Shown piece after piece: positions 12,007 through 23,100 of a DNA stretch of 64,000 bases. The stretch's first letter is position 1, and every line of letters starts with the position of its first letter. The notes under the pieces were generated by a model. The model did not search any database. It was not told the origin of the DNA and saw nothing but the letters and a program-made list of their open reading frames with translations. The translations under genes were made by a program, and so were the position numbers. Source of the DNA: Salvia splendens (lineage: Eukaryota; Streptophyta; Magnoliopsida; Lamiales; Lamiaceae). The stretch lies in contig NC_056038.1 in the NCBI RefSeq assembly GCF_004379255.2, positions 31,050,061-31,114,060 of the forward strand, written 5' to 3'.

Positions 12007-14135
12007 ATGGCATCATCTTCAACCTCTCGTCGTCGGCTTGCATGTGGTCCTGCGGATCCATCTGTATTATATTTTCAGAGACAACACGTCTCTAACAACA
12101 TATGGGCAGGAGTTCCATCCGAATATGTACGCTGCCGACGATATGAAGGATTAATTTGGGATGTTCTCATCCATCAATATGTCTTGGCAATAGTGGACCA
12201 GATGGGGTTTGGGGGTATATTAAGGTGTGGTAAACCAAAAGACATTGACCACCATCTTATCACAGCTTTGATTGAACGTTGGAGGCCAGAGACTCACACG
12301 TTTCACTTTCCAGTCGGTGAAGTGACTATGACACTGGAAGACGTGGAGGTCTTATGGGGCCTGAAAGTTGATGGAGAGGCTCTGACAGATTACATCCCCC
12401 CGACGGAAGCGGGATATTGGAAGGACAGGTGTTTGGATTTTCTAGGATTCATACCGGACGCATCCGAGTTGAAGGAAATGGCTTTTAAGCAGACAAGCTT
12501 ATCGCCTCAATTGAGGATTGAGCTGTCTGGTGACCACGAACACAACATATATGCTCAGCGGGCTCGTATCTATTGTCTGCTATTACTTGGTGGTCTGATG
12601 ATCCCCAACGGCTCCGGAAATAAAATTCCGTTCTTCTACCTACACTTTTTCTTGGATATAGAACGGTGTTCTACATATAGCTGGGGTGGTGCGACGCTTG
12701 CTTGCTTGTACCACAATTTGTGTGAAGCGGCCGTTGCTAAGAGGACGGATGTAGGGGGAGCCTTAACTCTATTACAGCTTTGGGCTTGGGAGAGAATCTC
12801 AAATATTAGACCGAGGATGCTAGATCCTGTGCATACAGACTATCTACCATGTGCAAGCGCGTAAGTTGTTCACTAATTCATTTTTTAAGCTTAATGTTCA
12901 TCAATCTTCGTGTTCTTCGCTCATAATTTAAATTTTTTAGATGGAATGGTCCGGCGTCATATGTAAAAGCACCCGGACATTGTATTGAAAATTTCCGAGA
13001 TCAGTTCTCCATGATGCATCCTAATCAGGTACTTCATATACTTATAAATTGTTTTTTGTTTTTATTGAAATTATTTTGAAAATTTTGTATCACATGTAGT
13101 TTATTTGGAGGCCTTATCTCCACCGAGAGTTGCCGGAAAGTTGTGATGCGGGTCGTCCAATATGGATGTCGATAACAACGCTTATTTGTTGGAATCTGGC
13201 TGAGCCACACCTGCCACACCGAGTGTTGCGCCAATTCGGGATTGTCCAACCGTATATCCCGGATCTCCCACGGTTCCACGGTTCTGATTTTTTGAAACAA
13301 GATCGCCGTGGAAAAGCTGGTCGGAATTGGGTTCAATGGCACGCCAATTATATACAGGAGTGGGACAACAGGCACTTTACGATATGGACTGATCTGGAGG
13401 ACAGTACTGAGCCTGTTGCAACGGAAAAATATATGAATTGGTTTCGCCAGATCACTGTGGTGTATTTAACCAAACCCGGCGTGCATGCTGAAGAGGGATT
13501 CCACGAAACGGCATCGTCTCATAACTTTACGGTACATTATTTATACTTAACTAAACCCTGATTACTTATTTAAATTCATATTACGATATTTACTTAACTT
13601 TGAAAAATTGTAGGTGGAGGAGCTTCACAATATACGCCACTTTCTAAGTGGCCGAGCTGCGACAGGACATTTCTGTCCGGATATGGAAACCATTTCGAGG
13701 ATGGTTGAAGAAGGACTGCAGATATCCGGGGAGGCTCAGCTGATGGACTACCGTCCTTCGCAGCGCTCTGCAATGGACGTGGACGTACCCGTAAGGCAAA
13801 AGGCAAAACGACGAACCAAGAAGAAAACCGCCTGCGGAGAGTCGTCATCTCAGTTCGTACACAACTCCGATGACGATTTTGTGGAACCACCTCCACCGAG
13901 CTCTGCACTTCGAGGCCGTCATTCTATCAGCCACACCGGTGGGACCGGAGAAGATATTGGCCTCAGTGATGTCCCCGCTTCTCCACCGCGGTCGTCTGTG
14001 CAGGATGATTTTTTTGGGGTGGATCTTGAGAACACTGTTGTTCAAGATACTCCTTCCTCAAGGATCCCTAGATCTACATCCAAGATTGGGAATGGGATAC
14101 GGCGCCTGTTTATGCGGAAAAGTCGTGACGAGTGA
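12007..14135 (+). CDS. plant mobile domain (PMD/MAIN-like) protein carried by element 1
   Basis: Four exons (12007-12860, 12941-13028, 13100-13531, 13614-14135) join with GT-AG introns to an uninterrupted 631-residue protein. The PMD core is visible: LITALIERWRPETHTF, GEVTMTLEDVEVLWGLKVDG, YAQRARIYCLLLLGG, then in exons 2-3 FIWRPYLHRELPE and the RRGKAGRNW-type motif. The C-terminal part is disordered, with PRSSVQDDFFG and a final basic segment GIRRLFMRKSRDE. Known of the family: the Arabidopsis PMD proteins MAIN and MAIL1 act in genome stability and transposon silencing, and PMD genes also occur inside plant transposons. Automated pipelines often label these proteins 'Ser/Thr phosphatase 7 long form', but no phosphatase motif is seen here. 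Intact coding inside an element with a dead transposase suggests that PMD function is kept. Its 3' end lies 236 bp before the middle array. Confidence 0.88.
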
Positions 14136-14370
14136 ACTAATTTGAACTCTTTACATTAGTAATTGGATACATTCTCTTGATATTAGTGTTTTAACTCATT
14201 GATTTTAACTCTTTATATTAGTAATTTGATATTGGTGTTTTTTCATTTGCTTTGAACTCATTGATTTTAAGTCTTTATGCTTAAGTCTTTGGATGTATGA
14301 ATTATTATTTCGTAGTAGTTGAAATGAAAACTGGCAAATAAAGAGATAGAGGAAATAGCGACATTCTGAA

Positions 14371-14590
14371 CAAACACGCCATTTCCATTGGCGTCTTAGG
14401 TAAAACGCCAATGAAGATGGCGTGTTTTGTTAAAAATGCAAATGTCATTGGCGTGTCTAAGTTAGAAGAATTTTGGCCAGATTTTTCACGACGCATTATG
14501 AACAAAAACGCCAGTCCCGTTGGCGTGTTTTAAGAATTAGGTAACACGCCAATGAAGATGGCGTGTTTTATTAAAACGCCAATGTAATTT
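14371..14590. repeat. internal array of inverted units between the two element genes
   Basis: Five full units and one half unit have the same 6+7+6 form as the terminal arrays. Cores are TTTCCAT, ATGAAGA, ATGTCAT, GTCCCGT and ATGAAGA. The last half unit (14574-14585) overlaps the end of the transposase frame. The array separates the convergent 3' ends of the PMD gene and the transposase. Confidence 0.85.
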
Positions 14591-16430
14591 TGGTAGCAAT
14601 ACCAATTTTCCAAACAAGTCTTTTGACCATGATACCTTTGTGATTCTGCAAAATATTCTTTCTAACATGTACCAAGCAAAATCTGTGATGACCTACATTG
14701 GGTTCTTCTTTCCATATGGGAGAATTCATTGCATCTATGATTCCCACATGCCTATCAGATATGACACATATTTCATGTTTTGCTACATGAAGTCTAATGC
14801 GTTCCATAAACCAATTCCAACTTTCTTTGGTTTCCTCATCAACAATGGCATATGCAACAGGCAAACATTTCTTATTAGCATCAAATCCAACGGCAATAAG
14901 AATTTTACCTCGACATCGTCCACGTAGATGAGTCCCATCAACCGTTAAAACTGGTTTGCATAGTTGAAAAGCCTCCACAGCTGGTCCAAAAGCCCAGAAT
15001 ACGTACTTGAATACCTTGTTCATACCATTGCTTAATATGTCATCGTGCAACCATTCCACAATTGTGCCAGGATTTTGTCTTTGCAATTCATTCAAATAAG
15101 CTGGTAACACTTTGAACGACCACTCCCATCCACCGTATACAAGCTCAATCGCTGTCCTCCGAGCATACCATGCTTTCTTGTAACTAACTTTGACATGAAA
15201 TCTATTTTCAATATCCGCCACAATTGCTTTTACCTTGTAGCAAGGATCGTTTTCTATCTGATGTCGAACACTCAACGCTATCATACCCGACAAAAGATTA
15301 GCGTGCCCATTATAGTTACGATCCCCCATGCAAGTATGAGGAGTGCTAAACACTCTAATTTGCCAGTGTTCATCATGCTTTCTCAGTGTTGCTCGGCACT
15401 CCCACAAACATTTCGGTAATGAGGTATCCTTCGGATTTCCTTGTGGCCACTTACAAACTGCATGCCATCTCTTACCTTTACTTTCAGCAACTGTATATTG
15501 TCGGATTTTTTCCAAATGCCAATGAGTCACAGCTACCTTCAATTCCAACTTCGTTCTAAATTTAGTATGCAAACCGACATTGCTAGGATCTTTTTCACTC
15601 CAATAATGCACACTGGGATCATCACGTTCAAAGTTTTTGTGATCAAAACTATCATATGGACCTGGTAAGGTGCGAAAATAGTTGATTCCACGCTGTGGGA
15701 ACTGTGGAACTACTCTTCCTCCAACTGCCCTTCCACCAACTGATGTTTCTCCAACTGTTGTTTCTCCAAGTGGAATGGATGGTCTTGAAGCAACAAATAG
15801 TTCATCATCCGACGGATCATCATCTGAGTCTGTACTAACTGGGTCGGAATCTTCAGAATAATAAGGTGATTGTGGATCAAGAAAGTCGGCTTTATCAGGA
15901 CCTATTACGTCCTCAACCGCATCACAATTGTCACTTTCCCCTAAATGCACGCCTCCAGCTTCAAAATCTTGTGTTGCAGCAAAATATGGTTCTTGGGCTC
16001 TCGTAGACGTACCAACATCAAAATCTTGTGTTGCAGCAAAATATGGTTCTTGGACCCTCGTAGACGTACCAACATCATAACTTATGACATGATGACTATG
16101 ATGTTTAGTAATTGCCGAATACTCAACATATAATTCAATTAGACCTCCAATAACCATACTCTCACTAAACATTAGTTGCATGCATACTTCGTCTAGTAGA
16201 ACACCTACAAACGTGACTCCGGCTCCAAAGCATATTGTACGTTTCCATATTATTTGAATGTTGTTTTCATATATGATTATCCCCATCCTTTCACAAATTT
16301 TTTCCACAAGCTCATCGTACGAAATTGTTTCATCCAACATAATGAATCATTTAGCAAAAGGAGGATCATACGAAATAACTGCTCCGGGAATTATCTTTCC
16401 ACCCCAATATAAATTGACACACCACGTCAT
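14571..16430 (-). pseudogene. MULE transposase, truncated and with an early stop
   Basis: The frame from 16340 down to 14571 encodes 589 residues. It has a MULE N-terminal domain (HWHLEKIRQYTVAESKGKRW, ECRATLRKHDEHWQIR) and the start of the DDE domain (LTVDGTHLRGRCRGKILIAVG and CVISDRHVGIIDAMN, containing the first two catalytic aspartates). The protein then stops just after the HHRFCLVHVRKN motif, so the third catalytic acid and the SWIM zinc finger are missing. The last codons (TLAF, stop) come from the palindromic unit that abuts it. Upstream, an in-frame extension starts at the ATG at 16430 (MTWCVNLYWGGKIIPG) but meets TGA at 16347-16349, where family members continue. A 14-residue segment (DVGTSTRxQEPYFA) is directly duplicated at about 15960-16075. 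I judge it inactive. Confidence 0.87.
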
Positions 16431-16859
16431 ACTATCTGCAATAATGTAAAACACAAATAAATATGTATTATTTTTACATTCATCATTATTTAGAGTGAGC
16501 CAAATATGCTAAATAATAATTCTACACAATAATAATTCTACACAATAATAATTCTGCACAATAATAATTATACACAATAATAATTCTGCACAATATTTCA
16601 ACTCAATTCACAACCAATTACAAACTCTAGCTAACTATCCAACAATTACTCAAATAATGTAAAAGATAAGCATACTAACCGAAAATAATATACAAATTTG
16701 GGGGAAAATAGCACCGATAGATGGATGGAGGGCGAATTCGCGTGGAGCAGTCTACCTTGGATAAGAGTGTGTGGGCTGAGTTTTCCGCGATTTGGGAGTG
16801 TGTGGGCTGAGTTTTTCGCGATTTGGGGGAGGAGAAGGGGATATATCATATCTGTATAA

Positions 16860-17128
16860 AGCCGCCAATTGCAGTGGCGTTTTCTTTGAAACACGCCGAC
16901 CACGTTGGCGTATTTTATCAAAACGACATTCTACCCGGCGTTTTTACTTGAATAAACACGCCAACGAAAAAGGCGTTTTATATTATACACGCCAATGCGA
17001 ATGGCGTTTTATACTCAATACTGTATTTATAAAAAATACGACTAAAATACGTTGCAATTAAAACACGCCAACGTAGTTGGCGTTTTAAGTTAAAACCCGG
17101 TAAAAACGCCAATGTGGTTGGCGTTTTT
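16860..17128. repeat. right subterminal array of seven 19-bp inverted units
   Basis: There are seven units with 6-bp arms and 7-bp cores. Cores in order are ATTGCAG, ACCACGT, TTCTACC, ACGAAAA, ATGCGAA, ACGTAGT and ATGTGGT. Arms match ACGCCA/TGGCGT apart from single changes in some units. It ends 79 bp before the element boundary, mirroring the left end. The sequence between this array and 16565 resembles the inverted left end, including the 'aatcgcg' motifs. Confidence 0.9.
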
Positions 17129-17335
17129 CCCATATATGGAACAGATAACAAAACGGGTACATTTCCGTTATTTTTTAGGCCAACTGGCCTAGAAATGCGT
17201 TTTTCCCTCTTTACGTAGCCATTACTCCAAGTTCTTATTGGTCACAATGAGTTATTTGCTCAACCAGTTATTTGTTCAACCACCACTTTGAGTCGTTTGG
17301 ATTCTCAACGAAAGCACCAATGTTACATACTAAAC

Positions 17336-17435
17336 AGGAGAACTCATTCCCAAAAGACTAACCGGGAGAATTCATTTAGTCTATAAACTCTATATCAATT
17401 GCTCTTAAAGTCGACGTGGGACATTGAGTTCATAA
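17336..17435 (-). repeat. snRNA-promoter-like repeat, copy 2
   Basis: On the minus strand, GTCCCACGTCG at 17412-17422 matches the plant snRNA Upstream Sequence Element RTCCCACATCG with one mismatch. A TATA-like box (TTTATAG, 17382-17388) follows after 23 nt, which is the Pol III-type spacing known for plant snRNA genes. Downstream is a conserved block with 'agtcttttgggaatgagtt'. The segment aligns directly with 10745-10850. No known RNA gene was recognised downstream. Confidence 0.5.
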
Positions 17436-17677
17436 CAGTATTGAACATTTTCCTACAACATTTAGGTTTTGAAGTATCGCGTGAGATGGTCTAGGATTCA
17501 TAACTAGATTCACAACTACGAATCTAATTATAAATGTATTTATCTTGAATTGTTATTAATAGGAGTATAATTTTTTGAAATGAACCAACTAACCGAATAT
17601 TCTTACAACGCAGATAGAACTATGAGAAAATATTCAGTGATCCATCCATACCAAAATAGATTAATATGTGGTGTGTC

Positions 17678-18411
17678 TAGGGATGTCAATCGGGCCAGCC
17701 CACCGGGTTTCGGGCCAACCCTATTCGGGTTGCGGGTCAATCGGGTGCGGGCTAATCGGGTTGTTATTTTTTCGGGTTATAAAAGTTCAGCCCTAACCCT
17801 AAAAGCTCGGGTTTCGGGCTAGCCCATCGGGTTAATCGGGTTGCTACCGATAAAATTAACATGCGATCAATCCAATAAATAATGGTGAAAATTAGTTATA
17901 TTTATAAAATGTAAAATATTTAATTATGATAAATTTGAGATATATGCGTAAACTCAAATATTAACATGATCAAATACTAATATTTGAGATTTATGAAACA
18001 TAAAACATAAACATCAAGAAATTTTAAAGCATGTTTAGAAATTTAAATATATTTTTTTAGTGAATTTGAAGTTTCTAATTCATTTATCTATTATTATATT
18101 AATAAAAACTTAATATATAATTTATATATTTAATATATAAAATGGAAAGTTATTTTTTCAGTAATCTGTATTATAAAATAATCAATGAAGTGTCGAATTA
18201 GAGTCAAACAAATAGAACAATATAAATTTTATCAGGTTTCCGGGCCAGCCCATCGGGTTTTCGGGTCTGGCCCTAACGGGGTTGTGGGTTAATCGGGTGC
18301 GGGCTAATCGGGCTGTAATTTTATCGGGCTGGAAATTTTCAGCCCTAACCCTATAAATTTGGCGGGCTATTCGAGTCAGCCCACGGGTTGCGGGCTAAAT
18401 TGACATCCCTA
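17678..18411. mobile_element. non-autonomous hAT element (734 bp)
   Basis: A perfect 8-bp duplication GGTGTGTC flanks it (17670-17677 and 18412-18419). Ends are inverted: TAGGGATGTCAAT on the left and ATTGACATCCCTA on the right. Both subterminal regions are packed with a 'cgggttaatcgggt / gggccagcccatcggg' motif (17690-17850 and 18235-18400), while the middle is AT-rich. No transposase is encoded. The arrangement is typical of short hAT derivatives. Confidence 0.9.
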
Positions 18412-18585
18412 GGTGTGTCCAACCAATGAATATTTGATAAATGGAGAACCACATCCAACTAGACTTGAATTTTAATGCAGTTATTTTTAGAAGATATTCA
18501 TTAGACTAATTATATGAAAAATTGCATGAGAATAAAATAGATATTACCATTATATTTTTTGCCTCTTAAATAATAATATATGTCC

Positions 18586-18836
18586 AGGGTTGAGTTAGAG
18601 TGCTAACTAATTTACAGTAATAACTAATAACTTTCAATTTTTTGTATTAAAATTATCAACATAAAGACATAATTATATCAATACAACATGTAAATTTAAA
18701 TATCAACACAAAGACATAAGTTTATCAACACAAGATAATTGATAAATTTATGCCTTTGTGTTGATATTTTTAACATACAAAATTAATATTAGTTATTTGT
18801 TATTACTGTAACTTAGTTAGTATATGATCACACACC
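18586..18836. mobile_element. Mutator-type MITE (251 bp)
   Basis: A 9-bp duplication TATATGTCC occurs at 18577-18585 and 18837-18845. The inverted ends are imperfect at the tips but strong from CTAACTAA through TTACAGTAATAAC (18603-18630 against 18795-18820). Inner sequence contains repeated 'caacacaaagacataa'. No coding capacity. Confidence 0.75.
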
Positions 18837-18845
18837 TATATGTCC

Positions 18846-20138
18846 ATACTTAAATTAAATATAGGCATAATACAATGTTTATTTTCATGTTAAGTTCCTA
18901 AGTATGTATATAATTGTTTACATGCTTGTGAAAAAGAAGATAGAAAAATGAAATAATGGCTATACTTTTTATTTTTTATAGAATTTTCAATTATATAATT
19001 TATATACATAAGTACATAAGAAAAAAAAATTATAGCCATAAAATGTTAGTCGCCTCCTGTATATAATATATTGCATACTTAAATTACTAATAATAATAAT
19101 ATTTATCTTTTTTTTGCCGCAATAAAAATTATAACCATACACTTTGTTAGTATTGTTTAAAATTTTATGGTGATGATTACATAATTGAAAACTCTATACA
19201 AATAATCATATAATAAAATAATTGATACTATTATTTTTAAAATTTATGGGGATAAGTACATATATAATTAAAAAATCAGCACAAATAAAAAAGCATGACA
19301 ATAATTTTGTTTTTCCATCTTCTTTATTTTTAACGCATATAAACAATTATACATGTAGTCAGTAGCTTAATACGAAAACAAAATTTTTATTTAAAAGTAT
19401 GTACATAGTATATTATATTTCAGAAGTATTGATTTTCCATATTTAAAGATTAAGTAGTTTTTAATGAAAATAGTGTAATGAATATTTTCTAATAATAATT
19501 TTACAGTCTAGTGGAAGTAGACCCTTTATACTTTCATTTGTCAAAGATTCATTAGTTAGTCGCACCACCTCATTTTACCACTGTGGCATGGATGGATCAC
19601 CGAATATTTTCTCGTAGAACCATATCCATCTGCATATAGAATTAAAGCGGATATTATGTCCACCTTAATTACACTCTAATAATTTGAATTCAAATATTTT
19701 TTCAAAAATTACTGTGCACCTTAGTCTGCCATGAACCCACGCCGCTCAACTACGCCTGATGATCCCACTCGCTTTCACGCACTTTCCAGCCACCTCCCGG
19801 CACATGTAGGGACAGGATTAGCTCGGTGTTGCCACGCGCTCAGTTTTAAATACGGGGCCTCCCTCTCGAAACGTAAAACATAAAATTAGTCCTCACTCCA
19901 CTTTTTTTGTTTTTTTTTTTAATTTGAATGTGAGATATAAAGATATACTCCGGATTTGTCGTACGCACCCACCCCACCCTCACTCATCAGCCCTCGAATT
20001 CGAGACTCGCCGGCACTCGGCTGAGTGGTAATTTAAGCGCCGGAGATTCCAAGACAGAAATTGCGACGACGGCGTTGTTAGCCACTGCATTATCATCGCC
20101 AAGTTCAAAGAGGTATTTATCGCCGGTAAATATAGAAA
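18846..20138 (+). promoter_or_regulatory. AT-rich spacer and MOR1 upstream region
   Basis: 18846-19700 is very AT-rich with no gene. From about 19700 the composition becomes more GC-balanced, and the last 150-200 bp before 20139 are probably the MOR1 5' UTR. No TATA box or operator could be assigned with confidence. Confidence 0.45.
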
Positions 20139-23100
20139 ATGTCGGAGGATGAGAAGTTGTTGAAGGAGGCGAAGAAGTTGCCGTGGGAGGATCGGCTGGC
20201 GCACAAGAATTGGAAAGTGCGAAATGACGCAAATATCGATTTGGCGGCCGTTTGCGACGCTATCACAGATCCCAAGGACCCGCGCCTTCGTGAATTTGGT
20301 GAGGATTTGTTTGTTTCTCCTGATAGATCTAGTTTGTTTTGTGGTTGTTTGATCGGGCGAAGGAGGCGACGAACGCGGAAGTGTTAATGTGGGTGGGATC
20401 ATGGTGGTTTGAATTACTACAGCTATATCCTCTTCTTTTTATCCTAATCCTGGCGTTTTTGCGTTAGGCCCTTTTTTCAGGAAAGCGGTGGCTGATTCCA
20501 ATGCACCGGTGCAGGAGAAGGCTCTCGACTCTCTCATTGCGTTTTTGAAAGCTGCAGATGCTGATGCTGGAAGGTGAATTGGTTGTTTATTCTTGGATTT
20601 TATCGTTGAATTCACTGAATTTATTCGAATATTTGATACTGCCGAGTGTGCCACCATTGAGCTGTTTTTGGTTTTATTTCCGTTGCAGATACGCGAAAGA
20701 GGTATGCGATGCAATCGTGGCAAAATGTTTAACCGGAAGGCCTAAAACAGTGGAGAAGGCACAGATGGCATTTATGCTTTGGGTAGAGTTGGAGGCTGTT
20801 GAAGCTTTCCTGGTACTTGTCGAAACAATTATCTGTTTCTCAAGTGACTTAGTTTGTTCTTCTATTCTGCTTATGTAGCTATAGACAACTAAGATTTATT
20901 AATATTTAATTATATTTTCTATGGTATTAATGAAATTTAGTCCAAGTAATAGGGCCAATATTCTTCCATCTTCGGGCCTCTTGAGTTGGACCAATGCGAG
21001 GCAGCCGAGGCTCGATCAGGCGCATGTCAATGGATAGAGTTTGAACTTGCACCCATATATTTTGATCCATCGATTTTGTATCCAATTTAGTGTTCATTTT
21101 TTAAATATGAATATTTGAGTTACATTAACAATGCCAAAATATGTATATGAAACTTAGGTGGACAGTTGGTTAATCGTTCCCATTGCATGTCACCTTTGTC
21201 TGTTTAGGTGTGTGGATATCAAATTGATAGTATTACTATACTGGAGGAATGGAGCTAAAAATAAGGCTGAGATATAATGGTTGGTAGCTCAGAGATACGG
21301 ATATCATTCATCTTTACGTAGCTAATTCTACAAATATTGGTATAATCTTTGATGCAAGCAACCGCACCAAGAACTAGGTCTTTGTCAGCCTTTGAACATG
21401 AGAAATATTAGACCTCTTGTTTTTCTGCGTAGATCACGTGCTTTGCATGGTTTCTGCTCAGGGACGGAGCCAGGAATTTATATAGAGAGGGGAAAAATTA
21501 TACATAGACAAAATTTAAGAGTTTTAAGAGGGCAAATAGTGATAAATTAAACCAAATTAATTTTATAATGTATAATTTATATATATGTGATGAAATTTGA
21601 GGTGGGGCATTTGCCCATGCTATAAGCTACATCCGTCCCTGATTCTGATAACCTCAACTACTCGTCTAGCTTGATAACTGCCTTAGTACACTAAAATTGT
21701 TATTTGATGCATCTACACTGAATTTAGATGGGGAACTTGTCATTGTATATTCCCTAATTGGTGAAGCAATGTCTACTTTGTAGGATGCCATGGAGAAAGC
21801 CATTAAAAATAAAGTTGCCAAAGCTGTTGTACCTGCAATTGATGTTATGTTTCAGGCATTAAGGTAGGGGTTAGTCTATTTTTCTTGTTATTTCTCAACA
21901 ACTACCTCCAATCCTCCTGCATTACCATGGCGTTTGCGTGGATATTGTATCAGTGAATTTGGATCAAAGATAATACCGCCAAAAAGAATTTTGAAGATGC
22001 TTCCTGAACTTTTGATCATCAAGATCAGAATGTTCGCGCTTCTTCTAAAGGGCTTACACTAGAACTTTGTCGTTGGATAGGAAAGGATCCTGTGAAGTCA
22101 ATATTGTTTGAAAAGATGCGAGATACAATGGTATTCCTATTTCAAATTTGTGTTAGATTCTTCTTTCCTACATATCTGTTTTTTATATCATTTTCCTCTC
22201 TTGTTATCTTATAATTAAGAAAAAAGAGTTGGAGGCCGAGGTTGGTAATGTCACTGGAACTGCAAGACCAACCCGCAAAATCAGGTGACCCTCTCTCTCT
22301 CTCAGTTCGACAGAGATATTGGTACTATCTCTTGTTCTCCTGTCGTGGATGTTTGTTTGTTCTTCTTTAATTAGTGTTCCAAGTTCCAACTAAGTTACTA
22401 TATTGATGTTGATCTTCCCTTTTTAAGAATGTTACTTTGCATAGTTTGGTGATCACTCTGGCAGCAGCTTTTGAGAGCATTTGCATAGTAGTATGTAGTC
22501 GACATTTGATAGTAATTGTTGTAAGTTTTATCTGTTTGAGATCTATGCAGGTGCTTCTCTCTTAGTTTTATAGTCTGATTCTATATGACACTATGTTCTT
22601 CTCGTCTAGTGCTTGAATTTTTAATATCTGCCGCTCCTCTCTGGTTTTTTGTATTTGTTGTTTGACATAAGAAGCTCTTAGTGTCTGTTTAAATGCGACT
22701 AGTGTAAAATGATTTTTCTTATGATCGGGATAATTGTATTTTGCATTTCTATCTGTCAGGTCTGAGCAGGACAAGGAGCCTGAACCAGAATCTGTTTCTG
22801 AGGCTGTGGGTTCTGTACCCACTGAAGAAAGTGTAGCTGATGGTATGTGTGTACTCTGAAATCATTTTTTTTATTTGCTCAATATTTCTGGCCAATATTG
22901 TAAAGTCCCCCTGCTAGCCTGGGATCGGGGCACTCATGGCTGCCTGACTTTTCCGGAACCTGCCTACTCCTGGACTGGCTTGATCCTCGATTAGGCTGTA
23001 GGGATCCTACTGCCCACATGAGCCACAGTTTATGTGCTATGAGGTCCTTGACATGTCAAGTTGCATCTTTTGCAAAACTGTTTCTTGGCCAACCATCTAA

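Larger units (their letters stand above)
10900..17207. mobile_element. PMD-carrying Mutator-like element 1 (6308 bp)
   Basis: The element is bounded by a perfect 9-bp target duplication, TCTTTACGT, at 10891-10899 and 17208-17216, the length typical of Mutator elements. The ends are inverted: left GAGAAAATCGGGTTTCTAGG and right (reverse complement) GGGAAAAACGCATTTCTAGG. Similarity of the inverted ends continues with decay for about 640 bp each (roughly 10900-11535 and 16565-17207). It carries a PMD gene (+) read inward from the left end and a MULE transposase remnant (-) read inward from the right end, so both 5' regions lie in or next to the terminal repeats. Three arrays of short inverted units occur: one per end and one between the genes. 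The transposase is truncated, so the copy is probably not self-mobile. Confidence 0.92.

Noticed and set aside
12007..14135. Serine/threonine-protein phosphatase 7 long form homologue
   Set aside because: This is a common automated name for PMD proteins. I see no GDxHG, GDxxDRG or GNH phosphatase motifs, only the PMD core.
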